DNA of 60,885 nt from Bacteroidales bacterium. GTDB taxonomy: Bacteria; Bacteroidota; Bacteroidia; Bacteroidales; WCHB1-69. Shown here piece by piece: positions 15,625-24,608 of this stretch. A model generated the notes under the pieces. The model was given only the letters and a program-made list of their open reading frames with translations. It made no database searches and was not told the origin of the DNA. How positions within the stretch are numbered: the first letter of the stretch is position 1; every line of letters begins with the position of its first letter. The position numbers and the translations under genes were made by a program. The stretch covers positions 1 to 60,885 of the forward strand of contig JAGCCZ010000052.1 of the NCBI GenBank assembly GCA_017651425.1, in the 5' to 3' direction.

Positions 15625-16998
15625 TTACAATCTCTTGAATTGGCAGGTGAAGTGGCGCATCAGCTCGGCTTCCCAAGTGATCTCCAGACCGCGTTTGATG
15701 GTATCACGACGGTCATAGACATTCTTGAGGGCGGCGGCGATGACGTCCATGTGGTTGTTGGTATAGACGCGGCGCGGGATGCAGAGGCGCACGAAATCGT
15801 TGCCACCAAAGCGGTTCTCGCGGGTCACAGGGTCGCGGTCGGCGAGCACATAGCCGATTTCGCAGGCACGGATGCCGGCTTCGAGATAGAGCTCGCAAGT
15901 CAGCGTCTGGGCAGGGAACTCCTCCTTAGGGATGTTGGTGAGAACCTTGTCGGCATCGACGAAGATGGCGTGGCCGCCGGCGGGACGCTGATACGGAATG
16001 CCATACTCGTCAAGTTTGGCGGCGAGGTAGTGGACCTGTTTCACGCGGGTCTCAACCATTTCGAACTCAAGGTTCTCCTTGAGGCCGACGGCGAGGGCGT
16101 CCATATCGCGACCGTTCATGCCACCGTAAGTGAGGAAGCCTTCAAAAGGAATGCAGAACAGCTTGGCACCTTCGTACCAATCTTTCTTGTTGGTGGCGAT
16201 GAAGCCGCCCATGTTGACGAGGCCGTCCTTCTTGGCACTCATGGTCATGCTGTCGGCATAGCTGAACATCTCCTTGACAATCTCGCGAAGGGTCTTGTCC
16301 TCGTAGCCTTTTTCACGGGTTTTGATGAAATAAGCGTTCTCCACAAAACGCGCGCTGTCGATGTTGACGGGCACGCCGTACTTGTGGCAAAGCTCGCAGG
16401 TCTCGCGGATGTTCTGCATGGAGACCGGCTGGCCGCCAACGGTGTTGTTGGTCACGGTGAGCACCATGAACGGGACGTTGCCCTGGTTCTCCTTGAGCAC
16501 CTTCTCAAGCTTTTCGAGGCTGACGTTGCCCTTGAAGGGGACTTCAAGCTGGGTGTCGTAAGCCTCGTCAACGGTAACGTCAATGGCAAAGGCTTTGCGG
16601 CTCTCGATGTGGCCCTTGGTTGTGTCGAAGTGGGCGTTGCCCGGAACAATCATGCCGGGTTTCACAAGGTAGGAGAACAGCACATTCTCGGCGGCTCGGC
16701 CTTGGTGGGTGGGGATAACATAGTCGAAGCCGGTGATTTCGGTGATGGTGTCCTTCATGTGGAAGAAAGAACGGGCACCGCCGTAGCTCTCGTCACCCAT
16801 CATCATTGCGCTCCATTGGCGGTCGCTCATGGCTCCCGTACCGGAGTCTGTCAGAAGGTCTATATAGACGTAATCGCTTTTCAGCATGAAGATGTTCTGG
16901 TGGGCTTCTTCGAGCCATTTCTCGCGCTCGGCGCGGGTGGATTTCTTGATGGGCTCAACCATCTTTATTTTCCACGCTTCTGCAAAAGGTAATTCCAT
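15625..16998 (-). CDS. tnaA: Tryptophanase (tryptophan indole-lyase)
   Basis: A 457-residue PLP enzyme of full length. It shares IDLLTDSGTGAMSD, IPTHQGRAAEN, the PLP lysine in MSAKKDGLV, and MGGHAIF-like GGHAIFVDA with the tryptophanase/tyrosine phenol-lyase family. Two positions decide between them: the tyrosine phenol-lyase Arg (SMERG) is absent, replaced by ACEIG as in tryptophanase, and the C-terminus has RHFT (tryptophanase His) rather than RFFT. It would cleave tryptophan to indole, pyruvate and ammonia. No leader peptide gene (tnaC) or tnaB permease is visible nearby; the gene appears monocistronic with its own terminator. Confidence 0.92.
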   Translation of the reverse strand: MELPFAEAWKIKMVEPIKKSTRAEREKWLEEAHQNIFMLKSDYVYIDLLTDSGTGAMSDRQWSAMMMGDESYGGARSFFHMKDTITEITGFDYVIPTHQGRAAENVLFSYLVKPGMIVPGNAHFDTTKGHIESRKAFAIDVTVDEAYDTQLEVPFKGNVSLEKLEKVLKENQGNVPFMVLTVTNNTVGGQPVSMQNIRETCELCHKYGVPVNIDSARFVENAYFIKTREKGYEDKTLREIVKEMFSYADSMTMSAKKDGLVNMGGFIATNKKDWYEGAKLFCIPFEGFLTYGGMNGRDMDALAVGLKENLEFEMVETRVKQVHYLAAKLDEYGIPYQRPAGGHAIFVDADKVLTNIPKEEFPAQTLTCELYLEAGIRACEIGYVLADRDPVTRENRFGGNDFVRLCIPRRVYTNNHMDVIAAALKNVYDRRDTIKRGLEITWEAELMRHFTCQFKRL

Positions 16999-17108
16999 GT
17001 TTATTGTTTTTTTAAGTTAATATTATTATGCTTTACAAGTGTCCAACGGCATTTGCCAGGTCTTATTTGTCGCAAAATGTCATTGTGACTACAAGGATTC
17101 AATTGTTT

Positions 17109-17693
17109 CTAATACTCTTGGGTTTGTACTAATTTCTCGTTCTCGTCATAGAAAGACCAGGTGCCGACACGCTTTCCCTCGTGATACTTGCCGGTGTAGT
17201 AAACGGCCCCATTGGGGTGATAGACGGTATATTGCCCCTCTTCCTTGCCGTTCACATAATAGGCCATGGTCTGCACGTTGCCGTTGGGATGATAGGCATA
17301 CCAGATGCCGTCGCGCTGGTTTTCGTGAATGTTGCCGTCAACGTATTTCTTTTTGTCGGGATAATAGTGCGTCTCATGCACTTTGTTTTGGGTTGTGTTG
17401 CCCATACTGTCGATCTCGTAGTAGATGACGTCGCGGGGAGAGTCGTCATCGTAGGCGGCCACCACGCTCGCTTGGTAAAGCGAGTCCGCAAAGTCCACAG
17501 GCGGGAAAACGTGCAGGGAGTCGAGCTGTGCTGCTGTCTCGGCCTCTGTCTCGGCTTTGGGGTTGTGGGCGTTTCTGACCAATGCCCATGCCACGATTGC
17601 GGCAATCAAAAGCAGACCCGCACACATCGCGATAATGTTGCGATGCGAGGATGACGCTTGCTGTTTTTTATTCTGGGTGTCGTCGAAACTCAT
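17109..17693 (-). CDS. Membrane-anchored MORN-2 repeat protein
   Basis: A 194-residue protein with one transmembrane helix (about residues 19-40, AMCAGLLLIAAIVAWALV) and a C-terminal region of MORN variant repeats from about residue 110: YVDGNIHENQRDGIWYAYHP, GNVQTMAYYVNGKEEGQYTV and GAVYYTGKYHEGKRVGTWSF. These repeats form beta-hairpin sheets and are very common in Bacteroidota, usually outside the cytoplasm; their function is unknown. Its start codon overlaps the stop of the OmpH-like gene by 1 bp, so the two are translationally coupled and probably work together. Confidence 0.75.
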   Translation of the reverse strand: MSFDDTQNKKQQASSSHRNIIAMCAGLLLIAAIVAWALVRNAHNPKAETEAETAAQLDSLHVFPPVDFADSLYQASVVAAYDDDSPRDVIYYEIDSMGNTTQNKVHETHYYPDKKKYVDGNIHENQRDGIWYAYHPNGNVQTMAYYVNGKEEGQYTVYHPNGAVYYTGKYHEGKRVGTWSFYDENEKLVQTQEY

Positions 17694-18502
17694 CAGTTGC
17701 CTCCCTTTTTCTTCTTCTTGAAAGGCTTGTTGAGGTCTTCGAGCACCTCTTGCGTGATATCCTTGGTGGGGTCGGCTTCAATGACGGGGCTTCCGGCGCC
17801 ATAGCTGAGGATGAAGGATGCGTTATGGAGGGCATTGGCACGTGCGACGGCTGCTTTCAGAGAATCGGCAATCTGGCCCAAAGCCGCCGTGTAGCGGGAT
17901 TCCAGATTTTCCAAGGCTACGGAGTAATCGTTTTGCAGCTGTGTGCTCTCTTGCTGCAGCGACTGTTCCGCATATTGTGCCTGCTGAGCCGTCAAGCTGC
18001 CGGATTGCATGTTGCGCTGGTAGTTGGCCAACTTGTTTTCCAAGGCCTTCTGGCGGTTTTGGAACAACACGGTCTGGCGCTGGCGCTCGGCATCGATGCT
18101 GTCTGTCAAGATGGATACCATCTCATAGTGCTCGTTGATGGAGTCGATGTTCACATAGAGGACTTCACCGGTACCCGCTTTGGAGGGATCCACGGCGATG
18201 GGGGTGCCTGTCCGCTTGTTTCCGCAGAAATGCAGGATGAACAGGGTGATGACGGCGGCTGCCATCAACAAATCGAAAATCAAGTGCCCGATATGGCAGC
18301 ATTTTCTCTTCTTGTCGCATGCCTGCTTCGCCTCTTCACTGCCGGAAAGATTGTCCGATTGCAGTTCCGGAGCAGGACACTCCGTCTGATACACAGTTTC
18401 CTCGTCGTGCTTTTTCTGAGACTCTGCAGCCACAAATCCCGGCATCATCTCGTCCGGTACCACATTCTCGACGGGGTCGTTCATTTCTTTTCTCTCTTCC
18501 AT
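17693..18502 (-). CDS. OmpH/Skp-like coiled-coil protein with N-terminal membrane anchor
   Basis: A 269-residue protein. Residues 1-68 are acidic and presumably cytoplasmic, with Cys-rich KRKCCH before a transmembrane helix at about 71-93. After it, GEVLYVNIDSINEHYEMV matches the start of OmpH/Skp domains, followed by a long Gln/Ala-rich coiled coil (about 125-215). Skp proteins are trimeric periplasmic chaperones for outer-membrane proteins with a cleaved signal; this one is instead tethered to the inner membrane. It is coupled to the MORN protein gene. A holdase role is inferred from the domain only. Confidence 0.7.
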   Translation of the reverse strand: MEERKEMNDPVENVVPDEMMPGFVAAESQKKHDEETVYQTECPAPELQSDNLSGSEEAKQACDKKRKCCHIGHLIFDLLMAAAVITLFILHFCGNKRTGTPIAVDPSKAGTGEVLYVNIDSINEHYEMVSILTDSIDAERQRQTVLFQNRQKALENKLANYQRNMQSGSLTAQQAQYAEQSLQQESTQLQNDYSVALENLESRYTAALGQIADSLKAAVARANALHNASFILSYGAGSPVIEADPTKDITQEVLEDLNKPFKKKKKGGN

Positions 18503-18540
18503 AAAAAATTTTAATTTGTTTTTCTAATTTTTGTTTGAAT

Positions 18541-18560
18541 GGCCAATGCGGCCATTGGCC
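18541..18560 (-). terminator. Perfect hairpin downstream of recQ
   Basis: GGCCAATG (18541-18548) pairs with CATTGGCC (18553-18560) around a 4-nt loop. It stands 17 nt after the recQ stop. There is no good T-run, so it could be a weak terminator or an mRNA 3'-end stabiliser. Confidence 0.45.
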
Positions 18561-18576
18561 CAGACAATTCTGACGG

Positions 18577-20793
18577 CTAATTGCCCACATCCGACAGATA
18601 TTTGATTCTCATGATACGGATCTCTTCCAAGGTATATTCGTCTTCTCCAAGTTCTCGAAGAGCCTCTTCAGGAGAATCGGATTCTGCATTGGCAAAATAG
18701 TCGAGAATCTCCTCTTGATGGTAGTCTTCAATCTCCTCATTGATATAATAGGTGATGTCTATCTTGGTGCCGGAGGAGACAATCATCTCGATTTCTGTCA
18801 ACAACTCGTTGATGTCCAATCCTTTTGCGCGGGCGATGTCTTCAAATCCCACCTTTCTGTCAATGCTCTGGATAATGAAGACCTTGATGGCCGATTTTTT
18901 TACGACTGAACGGACCACGAAATCCTGAGGCCGTTCGATCTCGTTCTCTTCCACATAGTTGCGGATGAGTTCGATGAACTGTTTTCCATATTTCTGTGCC
19001 TTGCCCATGCCCACACCGGCGATGTGGGTCATCTCCTCCATGGTGGTGGGGTATTGGATGCACATGTCTTCCAGCGAGGGGTCTTGGAAGATGACAAACG
19101 GCGGGAGGTTCTCCTCTTTGGAGATGTTCTTGCGCAGCTCCTTGAGCATGCTGAAGAGGGTGGAGTCGAAAGCGTCTTCCATAGGACCGCCCGAGACGTT
19201 CTCGATCACATCGTCATCATCCTCGTCCTGCGCATTGGCGGAATCGGGCTTGATGGTCTGGATGGAGTACGGATTCAGCATGTATTTTTCGCCCTTTTCG
19301 GTCAGCTTGAGCAAACCGTAATTCTCGACATCCTTGAAGATGAGGTTCTCAAAGATGGCAAGACGGAGGATGTTGGACCAGAACTTGGCGTCATACTCCT
19401 GTCCCTCTCCGAATTGCTTGAGTTTGTCGTGTTTGAACTTGACAATGGAGGTGGTCTTGTTGCCGATGAGGATGTCGATGATCTGGTCGTCCTTGAACTG
19501 TTGTTTGACAGTTTGGATGACCTCCAGTGCGAGGACGATATGGTCGGAGGCGTTCATCTTGGGCTTGGGGTGGTTGCAGTTGTCGCAATTGTGGCAGTTC
19601 TCATCGTTGTACTCTTCTCCGAAGTAATGGAGCAGGTGTTTGCGGCGACAGCTGGAGGACTCCGCGTAGGCGGCGGTTTCTGCAAGCAGTTGCTTCACGA
19701 TTTCCTGTTCCGCGACGGATTTCTTGGTCGAGAATTTCTCGAGCTTGTGGAGATCCTTGTAGTCGTAGAAGGCGATGCAGAGGCCTTCGCCGTCGTCACG
19801 GCCGGCGCGGCCGGTTTCCTGATAGTATCCCTCCAAGCTTTTGGGCATGTCGTAGTGGATGACAAAACGCACGTCCGGCTTGTCGATGCCCATGCCGAAG
19901 GCAATGGTGGCCACGATGATGTCGGCCTTCTCCATCAGGAAATCGTCCTGGTTTTGCACGCGCGTGCGGGAGTCGAGGCCTGCGTGGTAGGGCAGGGCGC
20001 GAATGCTGTTGGCCACGAGGAACTCGGAGAGCTCCTCCACTTTTTTGCGGCTCAGACAGTAGATGATGCCCGACTTGCCAGGATGGCTCTTGATGAACTT
20101 GACAATCTCCTTGTCAATGTCCTTGGTCTTTTCCCGGATTTCATAGTAAAGGTTGGGACGGTTGAAGGAGGAAATATAGACATCGGCTTTTTCCATGCCG
20201 AGGTTTTTCTGGATGTCGCTTTGCACTTTCGGCGTCGCCGTGGCGGTTAGGGCCATGACGGGCACTTTCTTCCCGATCTTGTCGATGATGGCGCGGATGC
20301 GGCGGTACTCGGGGCGGAAATCGTGACCCCATTCGGAAATGCAGTGGGCCTCGTCGATGGCGTAGAAGGAGATGTTCACATCTTGGAAGAACTTGACGTT
20401 TTCTTCCTTGGTCAGGGATTCCGGGGCAACATAAAGCAGTTTTGTCTTGCCGGACAGCAGGTCTTTTTTCACCTCATTGATCTCCAACTTCGACAGCGAG
20501 GAGTTGAGAAAGTGGGCGATGCCCATCTCGGTGCCGAAATTGCGAATCGCATCGACCTGGTTCTTCATAAGGGCGATAAGCGGAGAGATAATAATGGCCG
20601 TGCCTTCCTTCATCAGCGCGGGGAGCTGGTAACACAGCGATTTTCCGCCGCCGGTAGGCATGATGACAAAACAATCCTTCCCTTTCAGTACGGATTTTAT
20701 GATCTTCTGCTGGCTGCCTTTGAATTTGTCGAATCCGAAAAAAGTTTTAAGCGTTTGCTGTATTTCTTTGTCCGTGAAACTTTTGCTTTTCAT
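18577..20793 (-). CDS. recQ: ATP-dependent DNA helicase RecQ
   Basis: A 738-residue superfamily 2 helicase. Walker A is PTGGGKS (46-52), the DEAH box is at 147-150 (IDEAHCISEWGHDFRPEY), and the helicase C-terminal motif QETGRAGRDDGEG is intact. The RecQ zinc site is present (CRRKHLLHYFGEE and CHNCDNC), then the winged-helix region and an HRDC domain (QYPTTMEEMTHIAGVG). A C-terminal extension of about 110 residues beyond HRDC ends in an acidic tail; this longer form is usual in Bacteroidota. It unwinds 3'-5' in recombination and repair. It appears monocistronic. Confidence 0.95.
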   Translation of the reverse strand: MKSKSFTDKEIQQTLKTFFGFDKFKGSQQKIIKSVLKGKDCFVIMPTGGGKSLCYQLPALMKEGTAIIISPLIALMKNQVDAIRNFGTEMGIAHFLNSSLSKLEINEVKKDLLSGKTKLLYVAPESLTKEENVKFFQDVNISFYAIDEAHCISEWGHDFRPEYRRIRAIIDKIGKKVPVMALTATATPKVQSDIQKNLGMEKADVYISSFNRPNLYYEIREKTKDIDKEIVKFIKSHPGKSGIIYCLSRKKVEELSEFLVANSIRALPYHAGLDSRTRVQNQDDFLMEKADIIVATIAFGMGIDKPDVRFVIHYDMPKSLEGYYQETGRAGRDDGEGLCIAFYDYKDLHKLEKFSTKKSVAEQEIVKQLLAETAAYAESSSCRRKHLLHYFGEEYNDENCHNCDNCNHPKPKMNASDHIVLALEVIQTVKQQFKDDQIIDILIGNKTTSIVKFKHDKLKQFGEGQEYDAKFWSNILRLAIFENLIFKDVENYGLLKLTEKGEKYMLNPYSIQTIKPDSANAQDEDDDDVIENVSGGPMEDAFDSTLFSMLKELRKNISKEENLPPFVIFQDPSLEDMCIQYPTTMEEMTHIAGVGMGKAQKYGKQFIELIRNYVEENEIERPQDFVVRSVVKKSAIKVFIIQSIDRKVGFEDIARAKGLDINELLTEIEMIVSSGTKIDITYYINEEIEDYHQEEILDYFANAESDSPEEALRELGEDEYTLEEIRIMRIKYLSDVGN

Positions 20794-20865
20794 TATATCA
20801 GTAGAGGGTTTTTGTTGTTTTAAGATGTACTATATTGAGTTTTCAGTCAGGTTTTAAAAAGAACA

Positions 20866-20873
20866 CAAAAGTA
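20866..20873 (-). promoter_or_regulatory. Promoter -7 box of recQ (TACTTTTG)
   Basis: Minus strand TACTTTTG, a TAnnTTTG match, lies 73 nt upstream of the recQ ATG in a T/A-rich gap. Confidence 0.5.
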
Positions 20874-20923
20874 TAAAAAAAATTCGTATCGTAGCGTTGT
20901 TCAGAGAAATATTTTTCACCAAA

Positions 20924-21889
20924 TTAATAAACAGTGTTTTTTTTCAAATAGCGTGTGACGTAGGAGGTGGTGCCCCGTTCGAGCGAATAGAAGGGACGGC
21001 GATATCCTGCCGCTCGCATCTTGTGCATATCAGCCTGGGTGTAGTACTGATACTTGTCGCGTATGTCTTCGGGAATATCCACAAACTCGATATTGGGCTC
21101 CAGATTCAGGGCCTTGAAGGTGGAGGTGGCGAGTGTCAGGAACGATTGTGCGCGGCCAGTGCCAATATTGTATATGCCGCTTTGGGGAAGATGCGTGATG
21201 AACCACTGGATGACACGCACCACGTCCTTCACGTAGACGAAATCGCGCAGCTGCTCCCCGTCGGCGAAGTCCGGGCGATGGGATCTGAACAACTTCACCT
21301 TGCCGGTCTCCTGGATTTGCTGGAAGGAGTGCAGGATGACGGAAGCCATGCGCCCCTTGTGGTACTCGTTGGGACCGTACACGTTGAAGAATTTGAAAGC
21401 GTACCAGCAGGGCGGCTGGCGAAATTGTTTCAGCACCCATTTGTCGATCTCGTTCTTGGACTTTCCGTAAGGGTTCAAGGGTTGCAGTCTGGCCGAAAGC
21501 ACGTGGTCGTCCACATAACCGAGCTCGCCGGCGCCGTAGGTGGCGGCAGAGGAAGCGTAGACCAAGGGGATGCGATGCTTCGCCGCAAATGCCCACATGC
21601 GCTGGGTGTATGAGACGTTCAGCATCTCGAAGACGGAGTAGTCGAATTCGGTGGTGTCCGTACGGGCCCCCAAATGGATGATAAGTTCGATGGAGGGGAC
21701 GTTTTGTTCGGCCCACTGGAAGAAGTCGTCGCGATGTATCTTGTCGATGTAGCGTTTGTTTTCCCAATTGCGGCGCTTCTCGGGGCGTGAGAAGTCGTCC
21801 ACGAGCACGAGGTCGTCCCGGCCCGATTCGTTCAACTTGGCGGCCATGCAGCTGCCGATGAATCCTGCTGATCCAGTAATGACAATCAT
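20924..21889 (-). CDS. rfaD: ADP-L-glycero-D-manno-heptose 6-epimerase
   Basis: A 321-residue extended short-chain dehydrogenase. It starts with the NAD(P) motif MIVITGSAGFIGSCMAAKL; the frame is open further upstream, but this is the natural beginning of the Rossmann fold. The catalytic Tyr-Lys is NPYGKSKNEID, with YASSAATYG before it, and FFNVYGPNEYHKGRMAS is characteristic of RfaD/HldD. It makes the heptose precursor of LPS core. It is preceded by the gldN terminator and has its own promoter box, so it is not part of the T9SS operon. Confidence 0.9.
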   Translation of the reverse strand: MIVITGSAGFIGSCMAAKLNESGRDDLVLVDDFSRPEKRRNWENKRYIDKIHRDDFFQWAEQNVPSIELIIHLGARTDTTEFDYSVFEMLNVSYTQRMWAFAAKHRIPLVYASSAATYGAGELGYVDDHVLSARLQPLNPYGKSKNEIDKWVLKQFRQPPCWYAFKFFNVYGPNEYHKGRMASVILHSFQQIQETGKVKLFRSHRPDFADGEQLRDFVYVKDVVRVIQWFITHLPQSGIYNIGTGRAQSFLTLATSTFKALNLEPNIEFVDIPEDIRDKYQYYTQADMHKMRAAGYRRPFYSLERGTTSYVTRYLKKNTVY

Positions 21890-21907
21890 GTGTTTTAATT
21901 TACCGTG

Positions 21908-21915
21908 CAAAAGTA
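21908..21915 (-). promoter_or_regulatory. Promoter -7 box of rfaD (TACTTTTG)
   Basis: Minus strand TACTTTTG, 18 nt before the rfaD ATG. It abuts the T-run of the gldN terminator, the same layout as at 5186-5222. Confidence 0.55.
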
Positions 21916-21946
21916 AAAAAAATCGGGTACCATTGGTACCCGATTT
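21916..21946 (-). terminator. Terminator of the porP-gldKLMN operon
   Basis: AAATCGGGTACC (21920-21931) and GGTACCCGATTT (21935-21946) form a perfect 12-bp stem with a 3-nt loop; the minus strand continues into a T-run. It lies 30 nt after the gldN stop. Confidence 0.9.
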
Positions 21947-21975
21947 GGCATATTTATGAAAAAGTTCTGTTCGGA

Positions 21976-22923
21976 TTAAAATTCCCAAAGATCGCTCTCC
22001 ATGGTGCGCAATTTCTCAGTGATCTTCTCTGATTCGATGCGCTGGTCGCGTGCGTTTGCGATATAGTCCTGAATCTCGCGGTCGTATGTGTTGGCCTCCT
22101 TGTAGATCAGGGATGAGAAGTAGCGTTTCCACGTCAGAAGGTCGTCGAAAGAGAGACGCTGTGCGTTGTTCTTGACGTTGAAAACCTCTTGTCTGGCTAA
22201 GAAGGGTCTGAGCTCACTGTAGTAGATGTAGCCCACTCTCTTCTTGGTCAACGGGTTTTGCACATCCTCTTCGTCTTCCTGCGGCTCCTCGTCATAACCT
22301 GAGAAGGACGAGGTGTTCGGACGCTCGTATTCGAGAATCGGCTCAAGGGTTAGGATTTGGTATTTGAGGCGGGATTCCTGCTTGTCAAAATACCAGATCT
22401 CCTTGATGTTGTAGGAGGTGATCTCCTTGGCCTCGAATTGGATGACCATGTCCTTGGTGCCGATTTCCTCACCCGTTTCGGGATCGAAGTCTGGCACCGG
22501 ATAGGAGACGGCGAGGTTGCCTTTCAGCTCTTCACGCGGGGTAGGCATGGTACACATGTCATCGGAATAGATCGGCAGCACGCCTTCCGATTTGTCGGGG
22601 TTGTCCATGTCAACGGCGTCGAAGATGGTTTGGGCCAAACTCCGCCATGTGCCTCTCACTTCGGTTGGGAAGTAGAGGGGGTGATTGACTTTTTCACGAA
22701 GGTCGATGGTCCTCCAGATGGTGTAGTAGTACATCACGTCCGCCTGCCGGATGGGGGCGTACGGGATGGGGTCTGAGAGTTCATTGACCTCCAGCTGCTC
22801 CCATGCGAACTCCGCAGGTGCGCGGTCGATGGGCTGGTTCATCGTGCTGCCGTCTTCATCCTCTTGTGCAATGGCGAAGGAAACGGCGCAAAGGGCTAAT
22901 AATAATAATCCAAACTTTTTCAT
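21976..22923 (-). CDS. gldN: T9SS component GldN/PorN
   Basis: A 315-residue periplasmic protein with signal peptide (MKKFGLLLLALCAVSFAIAQ). The family features are PIPYAPIRQADVMYYYTIWRTIDLREKVN near residue 53 (only partly quoted) and NPLTKKRVGYIYYSE. GldN binds GldK to form the periplasmic rings under the outer membrane that organise type IX secretion. It is the last gene of porP-gldK-gldL-gldM-gldN, 14 bp after gldM, before a strong terminator. Confidence 0.92.
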   Translation of the reverse strand: MKKFGLLLLALCAVSFAIAQEDEDGSTMNQPIDRAPAEFAWEQLEVNELSDPIPYAPIRQADVMYYYTIWRTIDLREKVNHPLYFPTEVRGTWRSLAQTIFDAVDMDNPDKSEGVLPIYSDDMCTMPTPREELKGNLAVSYPVPDFDPETGEEIGTKDMVIQFEAKEITSYNIKEIWYFDKQESRLKYQILTLEPILEYERPNTSSFSGYDEEPQEDEEDVQNPLTKKRVGYIYYSELRPFLARQEVFNVKNNAQRLSFDDLLTWKRYFSSLIYKEANTYDREIQDYIANARDQRIESEKITEKLRTMESDLWEF

Positions 22924-22937
22924 AATATATGGGTTGT

Positions 22938-24554
22938 TTATCGAATTCTAACGGAGAACTCGTCAAGGGTTCTCGGACCTGCTTCTGAGGAGACCTTGAT
23001 GTCGGTGAAATAGATCACCGTGTTGGCGGAGGACTTTTGGATCTTAGCCTTGACGGCTTCACTCAGGGTTCCGCCTTGGCAAACCATGGCGGGGTCTTCC
23101 ATACCTTTGCTGACGAAGATGACGCGGAAGGAGTTGACACTCCACTTCAGGTCGTAGGCGAAGTCTTCGCCCATGGTGGCACGAATCATCGGGTTGGCGA
23201 GCAACTCAGCCTTGGCGCGTTTGCCGCCACGGATGTTGGCGCCTAAGACGGCACGGGGATTCGGGACTTTCTTGACACGGAACACGGTGCTGCCCATGTT
23301 CTTGCCGTCAGAGGTGACAGACGCGGTGACCGTCTTGCCAATCAGACCTGCAGGAACACTGACATTATAGGTGTTGGTACCCGTGGAAGAGAGGTTACAG
23401 CCGGGGAAGGAAACGCTGATCTTGCCGGAACCGACACCCGACACGGAAATCGGGTTGGCGATGCCTGCATAGAGCACGTTCATCTTGTCGGCAGCAATGG
23501 TGGCGGAAGGCTTCAGGACCGTGTATTTGTCCTTGAAACCGTAGTACTTGGGCTGGCCGTCCGGTCCGATGACCTTGATCAAGCCTGCGAACTTCGAGTC
23601 ACCGACGCCGCCTGCACCCAATTTGAGTTTCACCACACCGTTTTCACCCACCAGTCTGGTGGCACCGCCGATGCCGGCTTCGGTCAGCGTGTCAGCGCCC
23701 ATCTTGTACCAGACCTCGGGATTGGTCTTGCTGTCGTAAGCAGCCACGATGATGTCGGCCTCATAGCTGTCGCCGGTGAACACCACCTGCGATTTCGGGA
23801 TGGCACGGCCTTCCACATGGTCGAACTTGAAGTCGTCGGCACTGATGGAGGCCTTGAGGTAGTTCAACATGGTGGACTCTGCGTTGCGCACCTCGCCTGT
23901 CATCTTGTTGAGAAGGGTCACGGAAGCGGCTGCGATAATGTGGTCGAAATTGTGCTCTTCCCAAGTTTGGGAGTCGCCCTCTTTCTTGTACTTGACGTCC
24001 ACGTCAAGACCGATGGCGCGCTTGAGACCTTCGCGGTCGGCAGGCTTGGCAAGTTTCAGGATGTTGGCCTTGTACTCGTTGATTTTTTTCTTAAGTTTCT
24101 CGGCGTTGCCCTGCCGGATCATGAAGTCGGTGGGAATGTCGAAATTGTCTTTCTTGGTGATGGTGGAGACGGTTTTGGGGACTTTTACTTTTTGGCCTTG
24201 GTCATTGACCACTTCCGCAAGGGTGTCGCCATCAACGGCGTAGATGAGTTCGCGACGCATGTTCTCGATGAACTTCACCATGTCGTTGGTCTCTTTCTTC
24301 AGTTTCTGAGCATTTGTATAGGCATCATGGATCTTGGCCTCGCCGAGGAGGGTCTTCTGGGCCTCGAACCAGGAGTAGTCGCTTTTGTTTTGGTGTGTAG
24401 CGTTCGTAGTGGAGGTTACCAACGTGTCGTCCACGACAACGAAGGCATCAAGGATATTGGCGGACACGTTCAATGCCAACATGGCGGTGTACACCAAGTA
24501 CATCATCTGAATCATTTTCTGTCGCGGGGTTTCCGGACAATTTGTTGCACCCAT
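22938..24554 (-). CDS. gldM: T9SS motor component GldM/PorM
   Basis: A 538-residue protein. It begins with TPRQKMIQMMYLVYTAMLAL, the single transmembrane helix of GldM, followed by an alpha-helical segment and three or four beta-domains in the periplasm. With GldL it forms the proton-driven rotary motor of the T9SS; GldM spans the periplasm to contact GldK/GldN. Length is close to that of Flavobacterium and Porphyromonas homologues. It is preceded by a heptad-repeat leader at 24567-24608. Confidence 0.92.
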   Translation of the reverse strand: MGATNCPETPRQKMIQMMYLVYTAMLALNVSANILDAFVVVDDTLVTSTTNATHQNKSDYSWFEAQKTLLGEAKIHDAYTNAQKLKKETNDMVKFIENMRRELIYAVDGDTLAEVVNDQGQKVKVPKTVSTITKKDNFDIPTDFMIRQGNAEKLKKKINEYKANILKLAKPADREGLKRAIGLDVDVKYKKEGDSQTWEEHNFDHIIAAASVTLLNKMTGEVRNAESTMLNYLKASISADDFKFDHVEGRAIPKSQVVFTGDSYEADIIVAAYDSKTNPEVWYKMGADTLTEAGIGGATRLVGENGVVKLKLGAGGVGDSKFAGLIKVIGPDGQPKYYGFKDKYTVLKPSATIAADKMNVLYAGIANPISVSGVGSGKISVSFPGCNLSSTGTNTYNVSVPAGLIGKTVTASVTSDGKNMGSTVFRVKKVPNPRAVLGANIRGGKRAKAELLANPMIRATMGEDFAYDLKWSVNSFRVIFVSKGMEDPAMVCQGGTLSEAVKAKIQKSSANTVIYFTDIKVSSEAGPRTLDEFSVRIR

Positions 24555-24566
24555 TTTCTAATATAG

Positions 24567-24608
24567 TTTTAGTGAGAAATTAGTGTGAAATGAGATGATG
24601 GGATGATC
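24567..24608 (-). repeat. Degenerate heptad repeats between gldL and gldM
   Basis: Minus strand units: GATCATC, CCATCAT, CTCATTT, CACACTA, ATTTCTC, ACTAAAA. They fill the gap directly after the gldL stop codon and end 12 nt before the gldM ATG. They are less regular than the set at 43215-43305 but share the CACTAAAA end. Confidence 0.4.

Noticed and set aside
15577..16992. A 471-codon open frame on the plus strand opposite tnaA
   Set aside because: It is a mirror frame caused by GC-rich codon use of tryptophanase, encodes a low-complexity Val/Gly/His-rich peptide with no family features, and tnaA on the other strand is unmistakable.
15625..16998. Tyrosine phenol-lyase
   Set aside because: The position of the tyrosine phenol-lyase Arg reads ACEIG and the C-terminus has RHFT, both tryptophanase-type.
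19024..20250. Long plus-strand open frame opposite recQ
   Set aside because: Antisense shadow of a helicase with all motifs present on the other strand.
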